Shown here: positions 1 through 11,773 of the stretch, piece by piece
Numbering within the stretch: the first letter of the stretch is position 1
Layout: each line of letters begins with the position of its first letter
NCBI GenBank assembly: GCA_029204225.1
Contig: CM055108.1
Coordinates: 6,975,822-7,039,821, forward strand
Source of the DNA: Diphasiastrum complanatum
Taxonomy: Eukaryota > Streptophyta > Lycopodiopsida > Lycopodiales > Lycopodiaceae
Direction of reading: 5' to 3'
Length of the DNA: 64,000 bases
Position numbers and translations under genes: made by a program
The notes under the pieces: model-generated
The model's input: only the letters and a program-made list of their open reading frames with translations
Told to the model about the DNA's origin: nothing
Databases searched by the model: none

Positions 1-480
1 AACATGCTGTAAGTGAGTAGTAGCCCTAGCAATAAGCTCACGAGCACTGGATAAAAAAGAAGCAATGGTAACTGGTGTATCATCAGGAGGAAGAGGCACC
101 CCTGGCAAAAGTGGAGCATACCCATGAGCCAATAAGAAAGGTGAAACTCTAGTGCTGGTACTAACAGAGCTATTATAGCTATACTCTGCCAAACATAAAT
201 GTTGGTCCCAATCCTTCCCGGAAGGAGAAACAAAATGTCGAAGGTAATCCTCAACGATCCGATTAAGGACCTCAGTCTGCCCATCAGCAGTAGAATGATA
301 AGCAGTACCCATCAGAAGCTGTACATCCAAAATACGCATAAGCTCTGTCCAGAACGTAGATGTAAACTTACTATCCCGATCAGATAGGATAGTACGTGGC
401 ATACCATGCAGGTGAAAAATATCTGATAGAAAAAGACGTGCGTAAATGGTCAGCTGTAATAGTACTTCTGGGTTTCAGTC
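1..480 (-). pseudogene. Ty3-type integrase fragment
   Basis: On the minus strand the conceptual product includes LSDRDSKFTSTFWTEL, then ADGQTEVLNRIVEDYLR, DWDQHLCLAEYSYNSS and SPFLLAHGYAP. This is the integrase core and C-terminal part of a Ty3 polyprotein: D of SDRDSKF, conserved GQTE and E-AYN-S. It runs off the left edge. At about 480 it is joined to gag-like sequence in the same orientation, so protease, RT and RNase H were lost by deletion. Confidence 0.8.
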
Positions 481-499
481 TTGGGATACATAAGAAAAT

Positions 500-909
500 A
501 GGTCTCTAACTTACAGAACCAGTTTTCCAAGATATTCCCATCAGATGAACCAGAACATCACAAAAATCACGAGCAAAATGAGGCTCAGGATTACCTGAAA
601 AAGTAGAAGGAAATCCTAGTGGTGAGGAGGGAAATCCAGGTGGTGGTACAGAAGACCCGAAAGGAGACCCATAAGAACTAGCACTATATGAAGGGAGACC
701 TACAAAACACCTCCTGAAGATGGAGATGGAGCAGGAACAGGACGATGAAGAATGTCTGGGGGGGTGGTATCCCCTCGTGGTAGAATAGTCTCAAGGCTAG
801 AAAGAATACGATCAATACGACTCTCAAGATGATCCATGCGGGAATCAATATGTGTAAAACGATCATCTAAAGAGCTCAGCAGAGGGTCTTCTGATGAAGA
901 GGTCGCCAT
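500..909 (-). pseudogene. gag start of the deleted Ty3 element
   Basis: ATG at 909 begins MATSSSEDPLLSSLDDRF, followed by a heptad-rich segment (HIDSRMDHLESRIDRILSSL) suggesting a short coiled coil, then Pro-rich sequence. The frame breaks near 700 and again later. It sits between the 5' leader and the integrase fragment. Confidence 0.55.
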
Positions 910-1229
910 AGGGACTAAGGAAGAGACAAAAACTGAGGGAGAGGACGTTTGTCGTCACCCCAACTTAGTCTAACTTCCGAAATCACCAAAAATGGCACGT
1001 AAACCGTCAATCAAGATGGATAATAATCAGAAAATGAGGGGCTGAGAAAGTAAAAGGTTTCTAACAAAATGGAAAAATGGAAAGAGGGTGTGAGGCAACA
1101 AATATGAACAGGAATAGGGGGCTGGAAAGAGCAGTATATGAGCAGAAAAGACAAGAAGTAGGTGCAAAAAGGAAGTGCAAAAAGGGCGCAAGCAATACCT
1201 GGGTGGGTGCTGATCCGTCGTTCACTCGG

Positions 1230-1910
1230 TAGTGCCAACAAAGAGAGGTAAAAGCTGAAGATAATAGGGCATTGGGCAGCAACTACCAAGATCCACAATA
1301 TGCTGAAGAATAGGCTGAAAAAAGCTGCTGAAGTAAGGTGCCGAACAGCCTCCAATCAATAGCCGAAACGGACAGCAAGTCAGTGAAAAGAACCGTTGAA
1401 AATGAGACGGTAGTAGGGCGCTGGACAATAGCTACCAAATCTGCAAAAACAATGAAAATCTGCCGAAAAAATCGACGACAGTGATGGGTTACCGCTAAAA
1501 ATGAGATGGTAGTAGGGCGCTAGACAGCCTCCAATCAATATAAAAAATGGACAGCAAATCGGTGACAAAAAGTGTCGAAAATGATGAGGTAGTAGGGCGC
1601 TGGGCAATAGCTACCAAATCTGCAAAAACAATGAAAATCTGCCGAAAAAATAGACGAAAGTGATGGGTTAGCAGGGCGCTGGACAGCCTCCACCAAAACT
1701 GCAAAAAATGATGAAGAAATCGTCGAAAGTGATGGGCAGTAGGGCGCTGGACAGCCACCACCAATCTGCAAAAATGACGGTGAAAACATCAATGAAAGTG
1801 ATGGGTGGTAGGGCGCTGGACAGATCCACCAATCTGCAGGAAGGTTGACGGAGAAAAATCGATGAAAGTGATGGGTGGTAGGGCACTGGACAGCCTCCAC
1901 CAATCTGCAG
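1230..1910 (-). repeat. tandem repeats in the Ty3 leader
   Basis: Imperfect units of roughly 60-120 bp share the phrases TAGGGCGCTGGACAGCCTCC and AATCTGCAAAAA. At least six copies lie between the primer site and gag of the minus-strand element, so they would be in its 5' leader RNA. Confidence 0.75.
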
Positions 1911-1916
1911 GAAAGT

Positions 1917-1928
1917 GCTCTGATACCA
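1917..1928 (-). other. primer-binding site
   Basis: The minus strand reads TGGTATCAGAGC, complementary to the 3' end of plant initiator methionine tRNA, directly after an LTR ending AACT with no spacer. Confidence 0.85.
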
Positions 1929-2075
1929 AGTTACAAGCTAAGATTCACTAGCTATGCTAGAAAGTAGGACTTAAGCTAGAAAGCAGGAAGAGAATGCTTA
2001 AGGAGGCTAAAGAGGAGCAATCATCATAAACTAAATAAAGGAATACAATGCTGCCCTACTTATACCCTCTCCCTG
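1929..2075 (-). mobile_element. 3' part of a 5' LTR of the left-edge Ty3 element (AACT terminus)
   Basis: Similar to the solo LTR at 15132-15574: both share TCCTGCTTTCTAG, CTTTAG-CTCCTTAA and CATAGCT followed by a TTAGCT-containing end, and both end AACT. Similarity fades near 2075; the 5' end of this LTR was not found. Confidence 0.65.
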
Positions 2076-2154
2076 AATCATCTTAGTCTGTACCAGATGT
2101 TTTTCTTTATTATAGCATTGGAGACGCTTTAGACGCTCTTCTTCTTCTTCTTTT

Positions 2155-2233
<79 letters not shown>
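2155..2233. repeat. (CT)n microsatellite
   Basis: About 75 bp of nearly pure CT preceded by CTT units. Confidence 0.98.
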
Positions 2234-2237
<4 letters not shown>

Positions 2238-3537
2238 CACAACAAACCGAACTGAAATCACAAGGAACCATACCGAATCATACTGAATCATGGTTGAAAC
2301 CATATTGAAGAGACAAGACACGTGCAAAAATATGAATATATACAATCTCATGCCGCAAGGCAACGAACTGGTCCAGTACAATGAAATGATAACAATAATA
2401 TGATACAGAATCATCTAGACACTGTCTCTTGTGACTGGTAGTCAGAGTCATTTGACTCTGTGCTAGAAGAAATAGGAACTCTCTGTCCAGTGATGAGGCT
2501 GATGTTGGTGGTGGTGATGCACTAGCCCTGCATCTGTGTGTGCCGCTGCTCCTGCCCCTGCCTCTGGCTCTGCCTCTGCCTCTCACCGCAACCTGGATCT
2601 CCTCTCGCCCTCCCTCTGCCACCCCCCCTGGCTGCCTCCAATCCCCCCACTCCTGCCGCTACATCTAGGCCGTCCCCTAGCCCGTGAAGGCCCTATGAAC
2701 TAGGATGATGCCGAGCCTACAACTGCATGTGATGCCCCACTCCTCTCTACAAACATCGAACCCAAACCCCCTGTCGCTCTGCCTCTGGGGGAAAATTCAC
2801 AACATAACAAAGTAGACATGCAATCGTTAGCCCTATGGAGTAACATCTTATAGCCCACATTAAGGGACAAGACAATTGCCGCAATGCTTATCTTATCTTT
2901 ATATGCCCTAATTGACAACCATGTTATATCAAATAGGGGGTAGTCAACAGCACTTTCACATAACTAGGCCAACAATAGGTTTTGTACTAGACATTCTACA
3001 GTGTATGAGCCAGATGTCTATGAGCATCTTTTTAGGAGCTGCTTAGCAGTGTTCTTTCATGAGAGGACATGCATACCAATGTCAAGTTGATTGTATGATA
3101 TTCTTTGTAGAGGATTACTATTTGATCAACATTTCTTTGTCTAACATTATTGATGTGATGCCTTTCTGTGTTGTTTTCTCATAAGTATGGAGAACTACAA
3201 TTCATTTCAAGCTTACCTTTGAGCTCTTAAACAATGGGAGTACCAAGTCAAGGAGGAGTCAACATAGGAGGGTAACTGGATAGTTGCGAACTTGCACCAT
3301 ATGTAGTCCCCATGCCTAAGTTCATAGCATGAGCACATAGATTACATGACTTTCTTTCTATCCTCTATAGAGTAAGCCTTTCTTCCATAGCCCATTGCTA
3401 TGTCCTATATTACAACCCATGCTCTTGTTCGCTTTGAATAAAAGTTATATGGCCTCACAAAGGTGATATGTATGCAAAAAACAGGTGAGTGATGCTTGCA
3501 AATATGGTCCTTAAAGATGTGTCAAAAGTTGCCTAAA

Positions 3538-3804
3538 GGTTTCCCATTCAATTCAAAACATAGCCAACAAAATATGTAAGGAGAAGTTTGCTAATTAAAG
3601 TGCAAAGGTCCCCTAACAGTGATGCAAAGTTTCTAGTTCAGCACAGTCACCAAAATGAGCATAAAAACTAAAGGTTTCCCAAATAATTTGGAGCATAGCC
3701 AACAAAATTTGTAAAAAGAAGTTTGCCTAATTGAAGTGGAAAGGTGCCCAAAGAGTGTTGCAAAGTTTCTAGTTTAGCACAGTTGCCAAAATGAGCATGA
3801 AACT
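3538..3804. repeat. about 133-bp tandem duplication
   Basis: Two copies (about 3538-3669 and 3672-3804) share GTTTCCCA, CATAGCCAACAAAAT and CAAAGTTTCTAGTT and differ at a moderate number of bases. Confidence 0.85.
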
Positions 3805-4655
3805 TGCTCAATGCTACCATCAGTTTTGAGCTTGTCTCAGTTCCTGCAGATGGACCAGCATCAATCAACAATCAACAATCAAATCACTAAATATTTTTGG
3901 AATCACATAGTAGTCGGCAGCAATGCAAAATTGCCTTAAAGCCCTACAAGCTTGAGCTCAAGTTATTTCATATGTGTCAACTATGAAGAGAAGCTAATAA
4001 CAGAGGCAACAACGAACTGAACGGCATGAAATTTGATTGCAAGGACTAAAATTGCAAACAGTAGATAGCACACAAACGTGAGCTGACAAAATTGTGCAAA
4101 GTAGTGGATCACAAATGAATATGAGCAGACAAGATCCTTTAAGTGTGCTTAAATACTGCTACTTTGTTTAGAGATCACAGTAGCATCTTGCCAACATGTA
4201 TTCAGAGAATCATATCCCAATAGTGGGGATCTCAATCTAGGTGGAGAGTGGAAACTCAACTTTCAAAGATCTACGAACGATACATCTGGTTCTTACCAAT
4301 CAAGGAAGATTTCTACACAAGGAACTATATGCTCATCAAGTAGTCCTCTCTGCTCATGTTATCACACCTTATGCGATTAAGCTCTTCTATGATTATCTAT
4401 TGAAACTAATAACCCATAGGTCTCGCACATGTCAGAGTATTAATTTCCTTACTTCGGATTGTAGAGAAAGTTTAGCTGAACACACACAATGTGAACTCCT
4501 GAATTATAGTAGAGTTATTATAGGTAGCACTTCTAGACTACCAATTCTGTCATCCAAGAAACTTATACTACCAACAATGTCTATGCGTAGCTGCCAAAAA
4601 TTGAGAACCATACAAAAGCCCCTCCCAGTCACCAACGACCCAGTAATTCTATTAC

Positions 4656-4796
4656 CTGATATTGTGTAGCCCAATGTTGAAGATCATCAACAATGATGCG
4701 ATCCACCATATAGTGCTCACTTGCAGTATTGTTCATACAAGTGCTGTTTTCAATAAGTCCATCTTTGTTACGCCGAAGATAATAACCAGGAACAAC
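4656..4796 (-). CDS. LDA: LDA exon 15, last exon inside the window
   Basis: 141 nt, phase 0 both sides. It encodes [13 protein letters not shown], then [18 protein letters not shown] and HWATQYQ. The donor is TATCAG/gtaata, so the next codons (the DGFRFDLMGH nucleophile region in the family) should come from an exon left of this window. I searched 1-4655 by eye and did not find it. Confidence 0.95.
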
Positions 4797-7700
4797 CTGT
4801 TGCTATACAATGTCACCATTTTGCCTATGGAAATTTTGGGTAGCCAATGCATCAATGAGAAAAAGGTGGATAGCAATTTTCCTGAATATGACATGGTCAT
4901 ATGACTGAAAGATTACAGACATAGTACAAAGTGATGCCAATGTTACCTTATCCAGAACTGAATATCTACTCAACGGCCCAGAACTATGCAAATGATTGTA
5001 TACAACATCCAAAACAACACGGAGACCAAGGCGATTTAGTGCCTGCGTTTGTAAGAAAGAAATGAAACATGCATTAGAAGGGAAAATAGAAAATCAATCC
5101 AATTACCTGAATAGAGCTATCATCAAAATTGACAAGGAACATCTAAAAAAATTAACTAAAGCATGTTCCTCCATTTAAGGACTACATGGGCATACCTGTA
5201 AAGAAGTCAATGCATAAAGAGAAGGAATGCAAAATATTCAACTCATAGTTCGACAAACTGATTGAGAATCAGGTAAGCTGCAAAAGCATGTAAGGAACAT
5301 CTGAGACCAGAATCTCATTAAGATCAGAAGTCCTGATAGTATAAGGCTATAATCTGTCTTTGTCAAAACCTACAATGAATGACGAGGAATGTTATAATTC
5401 ACAAGGAAAACCGGCCAAGTGGACCATGATGTCGAGTGCAATCCGAATGGATTCATTCAATAACTCTAACCTCTTGGTCACCAACCGTGATTACTTTCAA
5501 TTTTCTAACATACAGTGAATAACTCTACATGTAGTCCAAGCTTTATGAAATCACCAGATGCTTAGATTCAATATTAACTTGGTAGCATTTCTTTTATGTC
5601 CCTGATCTAAACTTTTAAGTGCTACTTTGCTCATGCTCATTGAAAGCTGCATGAAACTGTGCCCTGTAAGGGTATCTTCCACCTACTAACCTTTGCTCCC
5701 TAAATTTGGGAATTTTATGAATTTTCTCTCAGGGAACACTCTAGCATATCAAGAGGACTTCAGAGATGGCTGCTGTAAGATACAAAATTACAGAAGTTAG
5801 TTTGTAATTGTAAAAGGTATACATCATCCTTAAGATTTATCAAAAGCTAGATATACTCACAGTCCACGAGTCCCTAATCTAGTATATCTAGTCATCCACT
5901 TCCTGATGTCTTAACTTCGTGTGCCACTTCCAAAACACCCTAACCCTAGCTTCCAGAACAATAAGTAGCTCTTGCTTAGGGATTTTGTGAAGCTTTGACA
6001 GATTGAGTGTTGGTACTCTTACTTGCAGGACTCTCCTCCAACTTCCAACTTGTGATCGTGCCGCTTGTTCAACTTGTTGCTGCTAAGATGCCTTCGTCCT
6101 CTTTTGTTGAAGATTTTGTGACTTCATTGGTCCTCAATTTCATGTCTCAAGCTGAAATTTTGATCATTTGACAAAACATGCGGTTGCACAACAGGCTAAA
6201 GATTCGACTTCAGTTGGGTGATGATTTGTAAAATCCAAATTCTGGTGTGAAGATGCCTCAATTTTGGATAAGAGATCTTGGGTTGTGAAATCAATTCGAG
6301 CATAGGAGAATTGTTGGCCATAGATGAGTTTTTATGATCAGAGTGTGATTGTAATGAACTGAAAACCATCATAGATCCCCCTTCATTTTCAAATCAAGTT
6401 TATGTATTGTACCCTCAAACATTTGGCAGCTTTTATAATCATGGAATTCATCACTATTTGGACAGCAACCATATCTAGCAAATGTGCTGACATTTTCCTT
6501 TTAGAACAAATTGTTATGATCAAATATTCTTTTAGCATTTTTGAGGTGGATATAGTTCCACCATCTGGGCCATATGCCTTACTTTGGAGGAAGGAGGAAC
6601 TTGTAATGCAAGGGGCATAGAGCCTTGATTTCATATATTATTTCTCCTGCCCCACCTGGACCACTATCATGAAATCACCTTATGATTATTTCTCCTGCCC
6701 AACCTGGACCAATATTATGAAGTCACTATTATTGAACCATCACTTTCTGTTCAAGTCTCCTCAGTCTCATCTAAAAGCTATAGGAAATTACACCTCCAGC
6801 AGTTTCTAGTATAATAATTTAGAAATGCTAGCTATATGCTGTTGAGATGCATGGCTGTGATCTGTAAACCTGCACCATAGTCCGAAACTCCAGTGTACGC
6901 AATGAGCTATTGGGATTCAAAGTGTAGCTTCCTTCTGGAACTCCCCAATTCACAGGATCGTACCTGCCCAAGGAGTTTATCAAAAAAGATCATAACACAA
7001 TATTATAACCACAAAAAATAGTAGCACAATATTAATTGCCTAACAGATGGAAATTACCCCCAGTTGTAAGCATCTTCATCTTGAATTGCAGCAACTGCAG
7101 CCTGCTGCTCTTCTGAATCAGGAGGCAAGTTTGCCAACCTTTCGGCATCTAAAAGAAAAATATCTCAGTGTCATTTCATGGCAAAACATTTGTAGAAACT
7201 GAAAAACTTGAGATCCTACAGTAATGAGCAGTCCTGCACTAGTACTTTTCACTCTAAGTGCAATCAGGAGCTTTGACCTTACTTTCCTGTTTCGAAGTTA
7301 CAAGCTCTGCTGGCTATTCACACGACAGTCCTAATATAACCCTTACTTTCTTGTTTCAAAATTACAAGCTATGCTGGCTATTCATACGACAGTACAAATA
7401 TAACCCTTAATTTCCTCAGGAACTGGACCCTGTAGCATCAATTGAACTGTTTCAGCTAATCTTTTAACAGTCTCCACATAAAGCTCTTATACGTTAGCTG
7501 CTTATCTATCTAGCAGTTTTTGCAGACAGCACGAAGGAGCCTTTTTTCAAGTCTTCGGAAATGTTTGCATACCTACCAAGTTGTGTCATAGCATCTACTC
7601 AGAGGTTGAGGAAAAATAGAGTATTAAGAAAGAAATCTTAAAAACGAGAGAAACATCAAGCTTGGAGCATCATTCTGTAACACAAGGAGAAGGACTTTTC

Positions 7701-10700
7701 CTATTTCGCCATGCAGCAGAACTGGTATCTGCAACCATAGGGCTTGTCATCTTGACACACAGAAAGTATGAATTAAAGTGGAGAGCTTCATTCACCCAAA
7801 CTGAATTCATACGTGTCCTCTTATGTAAACAGAGGCAATTGAGTTTAGTTCAAGGCAGTCAGAATGCTCTACTGATAGAAAAGCTCCAAATGGGACAAAG
7901 AATTTCCATAGCTGTGCAATTGGTTGCCCAAAACGAGTAGATCACGACTCGATTTGGGTGGTTGGTGGACACATTCACCTAAACAGAAAAAGTATATTCC
8001 AAACAGAAATGATATAAGGCATCAGAGCAAACTCAATAATCTACAAATTCAGTCAACCATACCAAGGTGATTTTGCAGAGGAATGACCTACCTTGAGCAA
8101 GGGTGACTCTAGGAGGGAGGTAACTGTGTTGTAGTGAATCTACTGGAAGAAATATGCATGCACAAGGACGAAAACCAGGTAAGGGTTGTTTCATTAACAG
8201 TTACAGCAACTTTCGTTTTTAAACCTTTAGCGAGGGTGGTTTGCAAATATTAGGAACATCATTCGGAAAAGGAACCCAGAATATGTGATCTCTTGTGTTG
8301 CTATGTCAATTTGTCAAAAACTTTAAGTTGCTCTAAGTGACACCAAACTACTCCTGCAATTTAATAGGATATTCATAACATATAGCACCTCAGGTTGGCA
8401 ATAGAAATAAGAGCAATCCAAAGACACCAATTTACAACATCAACCGGTCACAGCTCACCTAAAGCTTTCCAAGTTTCTTTTCTCTCATCAACACTGGCAA
8501 AGTCAAACGTAGGCAGCAAGTGTACATGAGTGAGCCCCGCTTCAGCCAGCTGTCTCAAATGCTTTACCCCATTCGAATTCTGCCAGCCAAGCATATTGTC
8601 TCCCCGTATTAAGGTACAATAACAAGTTATATACTGAGAACCTAAGCATCATAATTTAACATTCCAGATTATTTCAATCTATTACAATTATACATTATTC
8701 GGATGGTGATTCATGCACATTAAGTGGCAATATCAATAGTGTGCATTTATAGCGTATGTGAAATACTCCGTAGTAGAATGTAATAAGAAACCTCAAATCT
8801 AGTTGACTATGAGGAGTTGAGTAAATGAGGGCACTGTTTCTTGTGTTCAACGTGGTTGTAGAGACTCATTACTTATAACGTGCTCACTACTCAATGGTAA
8901 CTAATGGCCTAGGCCAAGTTACTTAATGAGCTAGAATTTATCCTTAGAAAGTTGGTTAAGTACCACTTTACTGGTTAAGAGTAATGCTTTAGACCTATAA
9001 CATCAACTGCCGAAGTTAGAACACAAACCATGGGTGCAAGGTCAACTAGATGCGCATATCATTCTAGCATCCATCTTCAGGTTGGGTGAAGCCTTTAGTC
9101 AGAATATGATGCTCAAATACTCATAACTCTTTCCTAATATCTGGAGAAGAGTGTATTGGAATGAGACACAATCCCCTCTTGCAAATAATTGTGATGGAGT
9201 GGGCACTTGAAGGAGGACAGTTTGGCTACCACTCTCTGATATCTCTTTTGGTTTGGGATCAAGCTCCATGTGGCACTAGGAGGAAGGATATTTGACTTGT
9301 ATGTGATTCCGTCATCTCCTTTTGTTGAGATATTCCATCATTTCCTTTGGTTACCCAACGGGGTTGGCTCAACTGGTTAGCTTGGCATCCAAAGTTTCTT
9401 TGGTCCCAGGTTCGAGCCTCCCCTTGGAAACCAAGAAGCATTTCCTTTGGTTGAAATTTGGTGGGCAAAATGCACCACTAAAGATAGAAAGGAACCAGCA
9501 CAAATTAGCAGGCCATAACCTACAAAGATCTCAAATGAAAACTGCATGTTTGCTGATACAACAAAGGAATATATCGATGACAGATCTAGGAGAATAGACC
9601 TATCTAAGGAGATATGCAATCTTCAACTTTATGGAGTCCACCATCCACAGCCTCAGACCATTGATTCCATCATGCATATCATGGACCAAAAGCTACAACA
9701 TCCCAAGTCGCTTCGACATCACAAAAGAGTAGGTGTGGATCATCACGTATGTCTACATCAGTTTTCATACAGGAGAATTAACTTCAATTTGCTTAAGGAC
9801 TGAATACAATAGTTGGTGGGTAAATGCACCACTTTAAATAGAAATTAGCAAAAACTAAATGGTCACAATTGGGACAATTACCTCAAACAATAACTGCATG
9901 TTCGCTAGTATGACAGAAAATATATCGATTTGAAATCTACGATCGTACCAGATTTTTGAATTGACACATGCAATCTTCAACTTTGTGGAGCCCACCTCCA
10001 AAGTCTCATATCATCAACACCATCATATATATCATGAACCATATGCTACATCCCTTGTCAATTCATCGACGCCCAAGAGGAGGTGCTATTCGTGCGCAAA
10101 CATACATGTATTGTACATTTGTACAAAGATCAATGTAATGAGTTTCCAGCACTTCTTAAGAGGTGAAGGGTATACTCAGTCATGATGAAGGCTAGCACTA
10201 AAGAGAAAAGTCAACCAGATGAAGTCCTACTTTTTTGTAGAAAAAGAAAAAAATTTGTCTTTCATCTCTTCAACTTTTTCGAAACCTGACTAGATAGGAT
10301 AGTTGGTGGGCTAACCGCATTTGAATATTCCTTCCTAGTGGTTACAGTCTGCAATTTTATGTTCACCCTCCCACTAACTAGCATCAATCATTAGATAGCT
10401 TTACTTGTTTCACATGCCGTTTTAGTACACTTGTTTCTTCTAGTGCCATTTCACAATATGCAAACAAAAAGACAACCATAAAGAGCTCAATCAGAATTAT
10501 CACTTCTCTGAACCACATAGATCATCACAATTTCCAATCTCAAGATTTGCAACAACCCAACATAAGAAAAAGGAAGGAAGATAGGACAAACACACATGTA
10601 CAAATTCTTGCTTCTACCACAACAAAGTTATTGATTATTGTTAGTAGGTCGTTGATAGAAGATCATGTTATGAAGTAGTGATTACAAACCTTTTCTGTGA

Positions 10701-11720
10701 ATGCTAGAAATGCACCTTGAACATGAGGTTGCACTGTTTGATCAAAGGCACTGCACTCATCATTTCCAAAAAAAGGAAATCAAGAATGGAACATAGAAAA
10801 CAAAAACATTAGAGGACTCAAAACTCCTAGAGGTGAAAACCAAAAAGTCAATTAGAAGAATTCACCCTATTTGTGGTAAGATTAAAAAAACCATGCACAT
10901 GAAACTTGAGTTGCAAAACATTTCTAATGCTCCTACTCTAAACACGTACTAAACAAGCATTTGACAATTCCCCCCATTTCTTTTACACAAGTCCATCAAG
11001 ACATTGTGAAAACCACCTAATTTTTTATTAGGAATGGAATAGGGATATTAGTTTAGGGGCATTTGACAATCGAATATGCTTGACAATTTCCTAGTCATGC
11101 AATGCTAGCATAAAAATAACAGTAGTCTATAACAAATGTTGGTGCTTTGAAACCCAAAAGCTCAAAGCTCAAACTTGAAGGTCTAAACATCACATGATTC
11201 AACAATCAAAGGTGCTATGAAGGAACTAACCATGCTGTTAACATCCATGCTTGATACATAAAATTAAAAAGATTCTATAACAGCATCAAGGAGGATCAAG
11301 GAGGAGCAGCAACAGGAATGATAGTATGTACATCAACCATAATAGTAGCAAGAGCATCCCGAGACTACATAGTGATAGCAAGAGCCCGAGCCTGATCAGC
11401 AAGCAAGGGCATCATATGATAGAAAACATTAATAGGCTCCCAAGTAGCCTCTACATTATGACTACCATCCCATTGAACAAGGAACTAAACGATGGTCTAA
11501 GGTTGTTTTGAGTGGTTGAACGTATGCATAACTGATTGTTCTGTCATTTACCAGTTAAATGGCTAATGGATTCTATGTAATTTGGTTTTACGTAAAAATT
11601 CCGAAATGACGATCCATGACCGATGTTATATGTGTAGGAAAGCAAGAGTCAAGTCATCAAGATCTAGTTATCAATCAATCTCCACAAAAAACAAGAGAGA
11701 AGAGGCTGGGAGCCCAACTC

Positions 11721-11773
<53 letters not shown>

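Larger units (their letters stand above)
2076..4655 (-). other. part of LDA intron 15: mostly unassigned
   Basis: Contains the (CT)n tract, a GC-rich patch at about 2430-2780 whose minus strand reads Arg-Gly rich (RGRGRARGRGR) but is broken, and the duplication at 3538-3804. Otherwise AT-rich without recognisable genes. Confidence 0.6.
8580..10689 (-). other. LDA intron 10
   Basis: 2,110 nt. Contains the SINE-like copy at 9355-9470 and the direct duplication at 9461-10075. 8580-9340 and 10080-10689 show no recognisable feature. Confidence 0.75.

Noticed and set aside
1011-1903. Overlapping minus-strand frames of 70-120 residues with repeated Cys-Pro-Ala-Pro-Tyr
   Set aside because: Translations of the tandem leader repeats of a retrotransposon, open in several frames.
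1230-1910. CRISPR-like array
   Set aside because: Units are irregular in length, spacers are not unique, and the setting is a plant retrotransposon leader.
2278-2622. Arg-Gly-rich protein gene
   Set aside because: The frame runs from a GC-rich patch into AT-rich sequence without support. No neighbouring exon or homologous family is evident.
4241-4669. 142-residue plus-strand frame
   Set aside because: It overlaps exon 15 of LDA in antisense, has no recognisable motif and lies in intron sequence.
9365-9440. A genuine tRNA gene
   Set aside because: Box A and box B are present, but no acceptor stem or cloverleaf can be drawn, and a partial copy recurs elsewhere.
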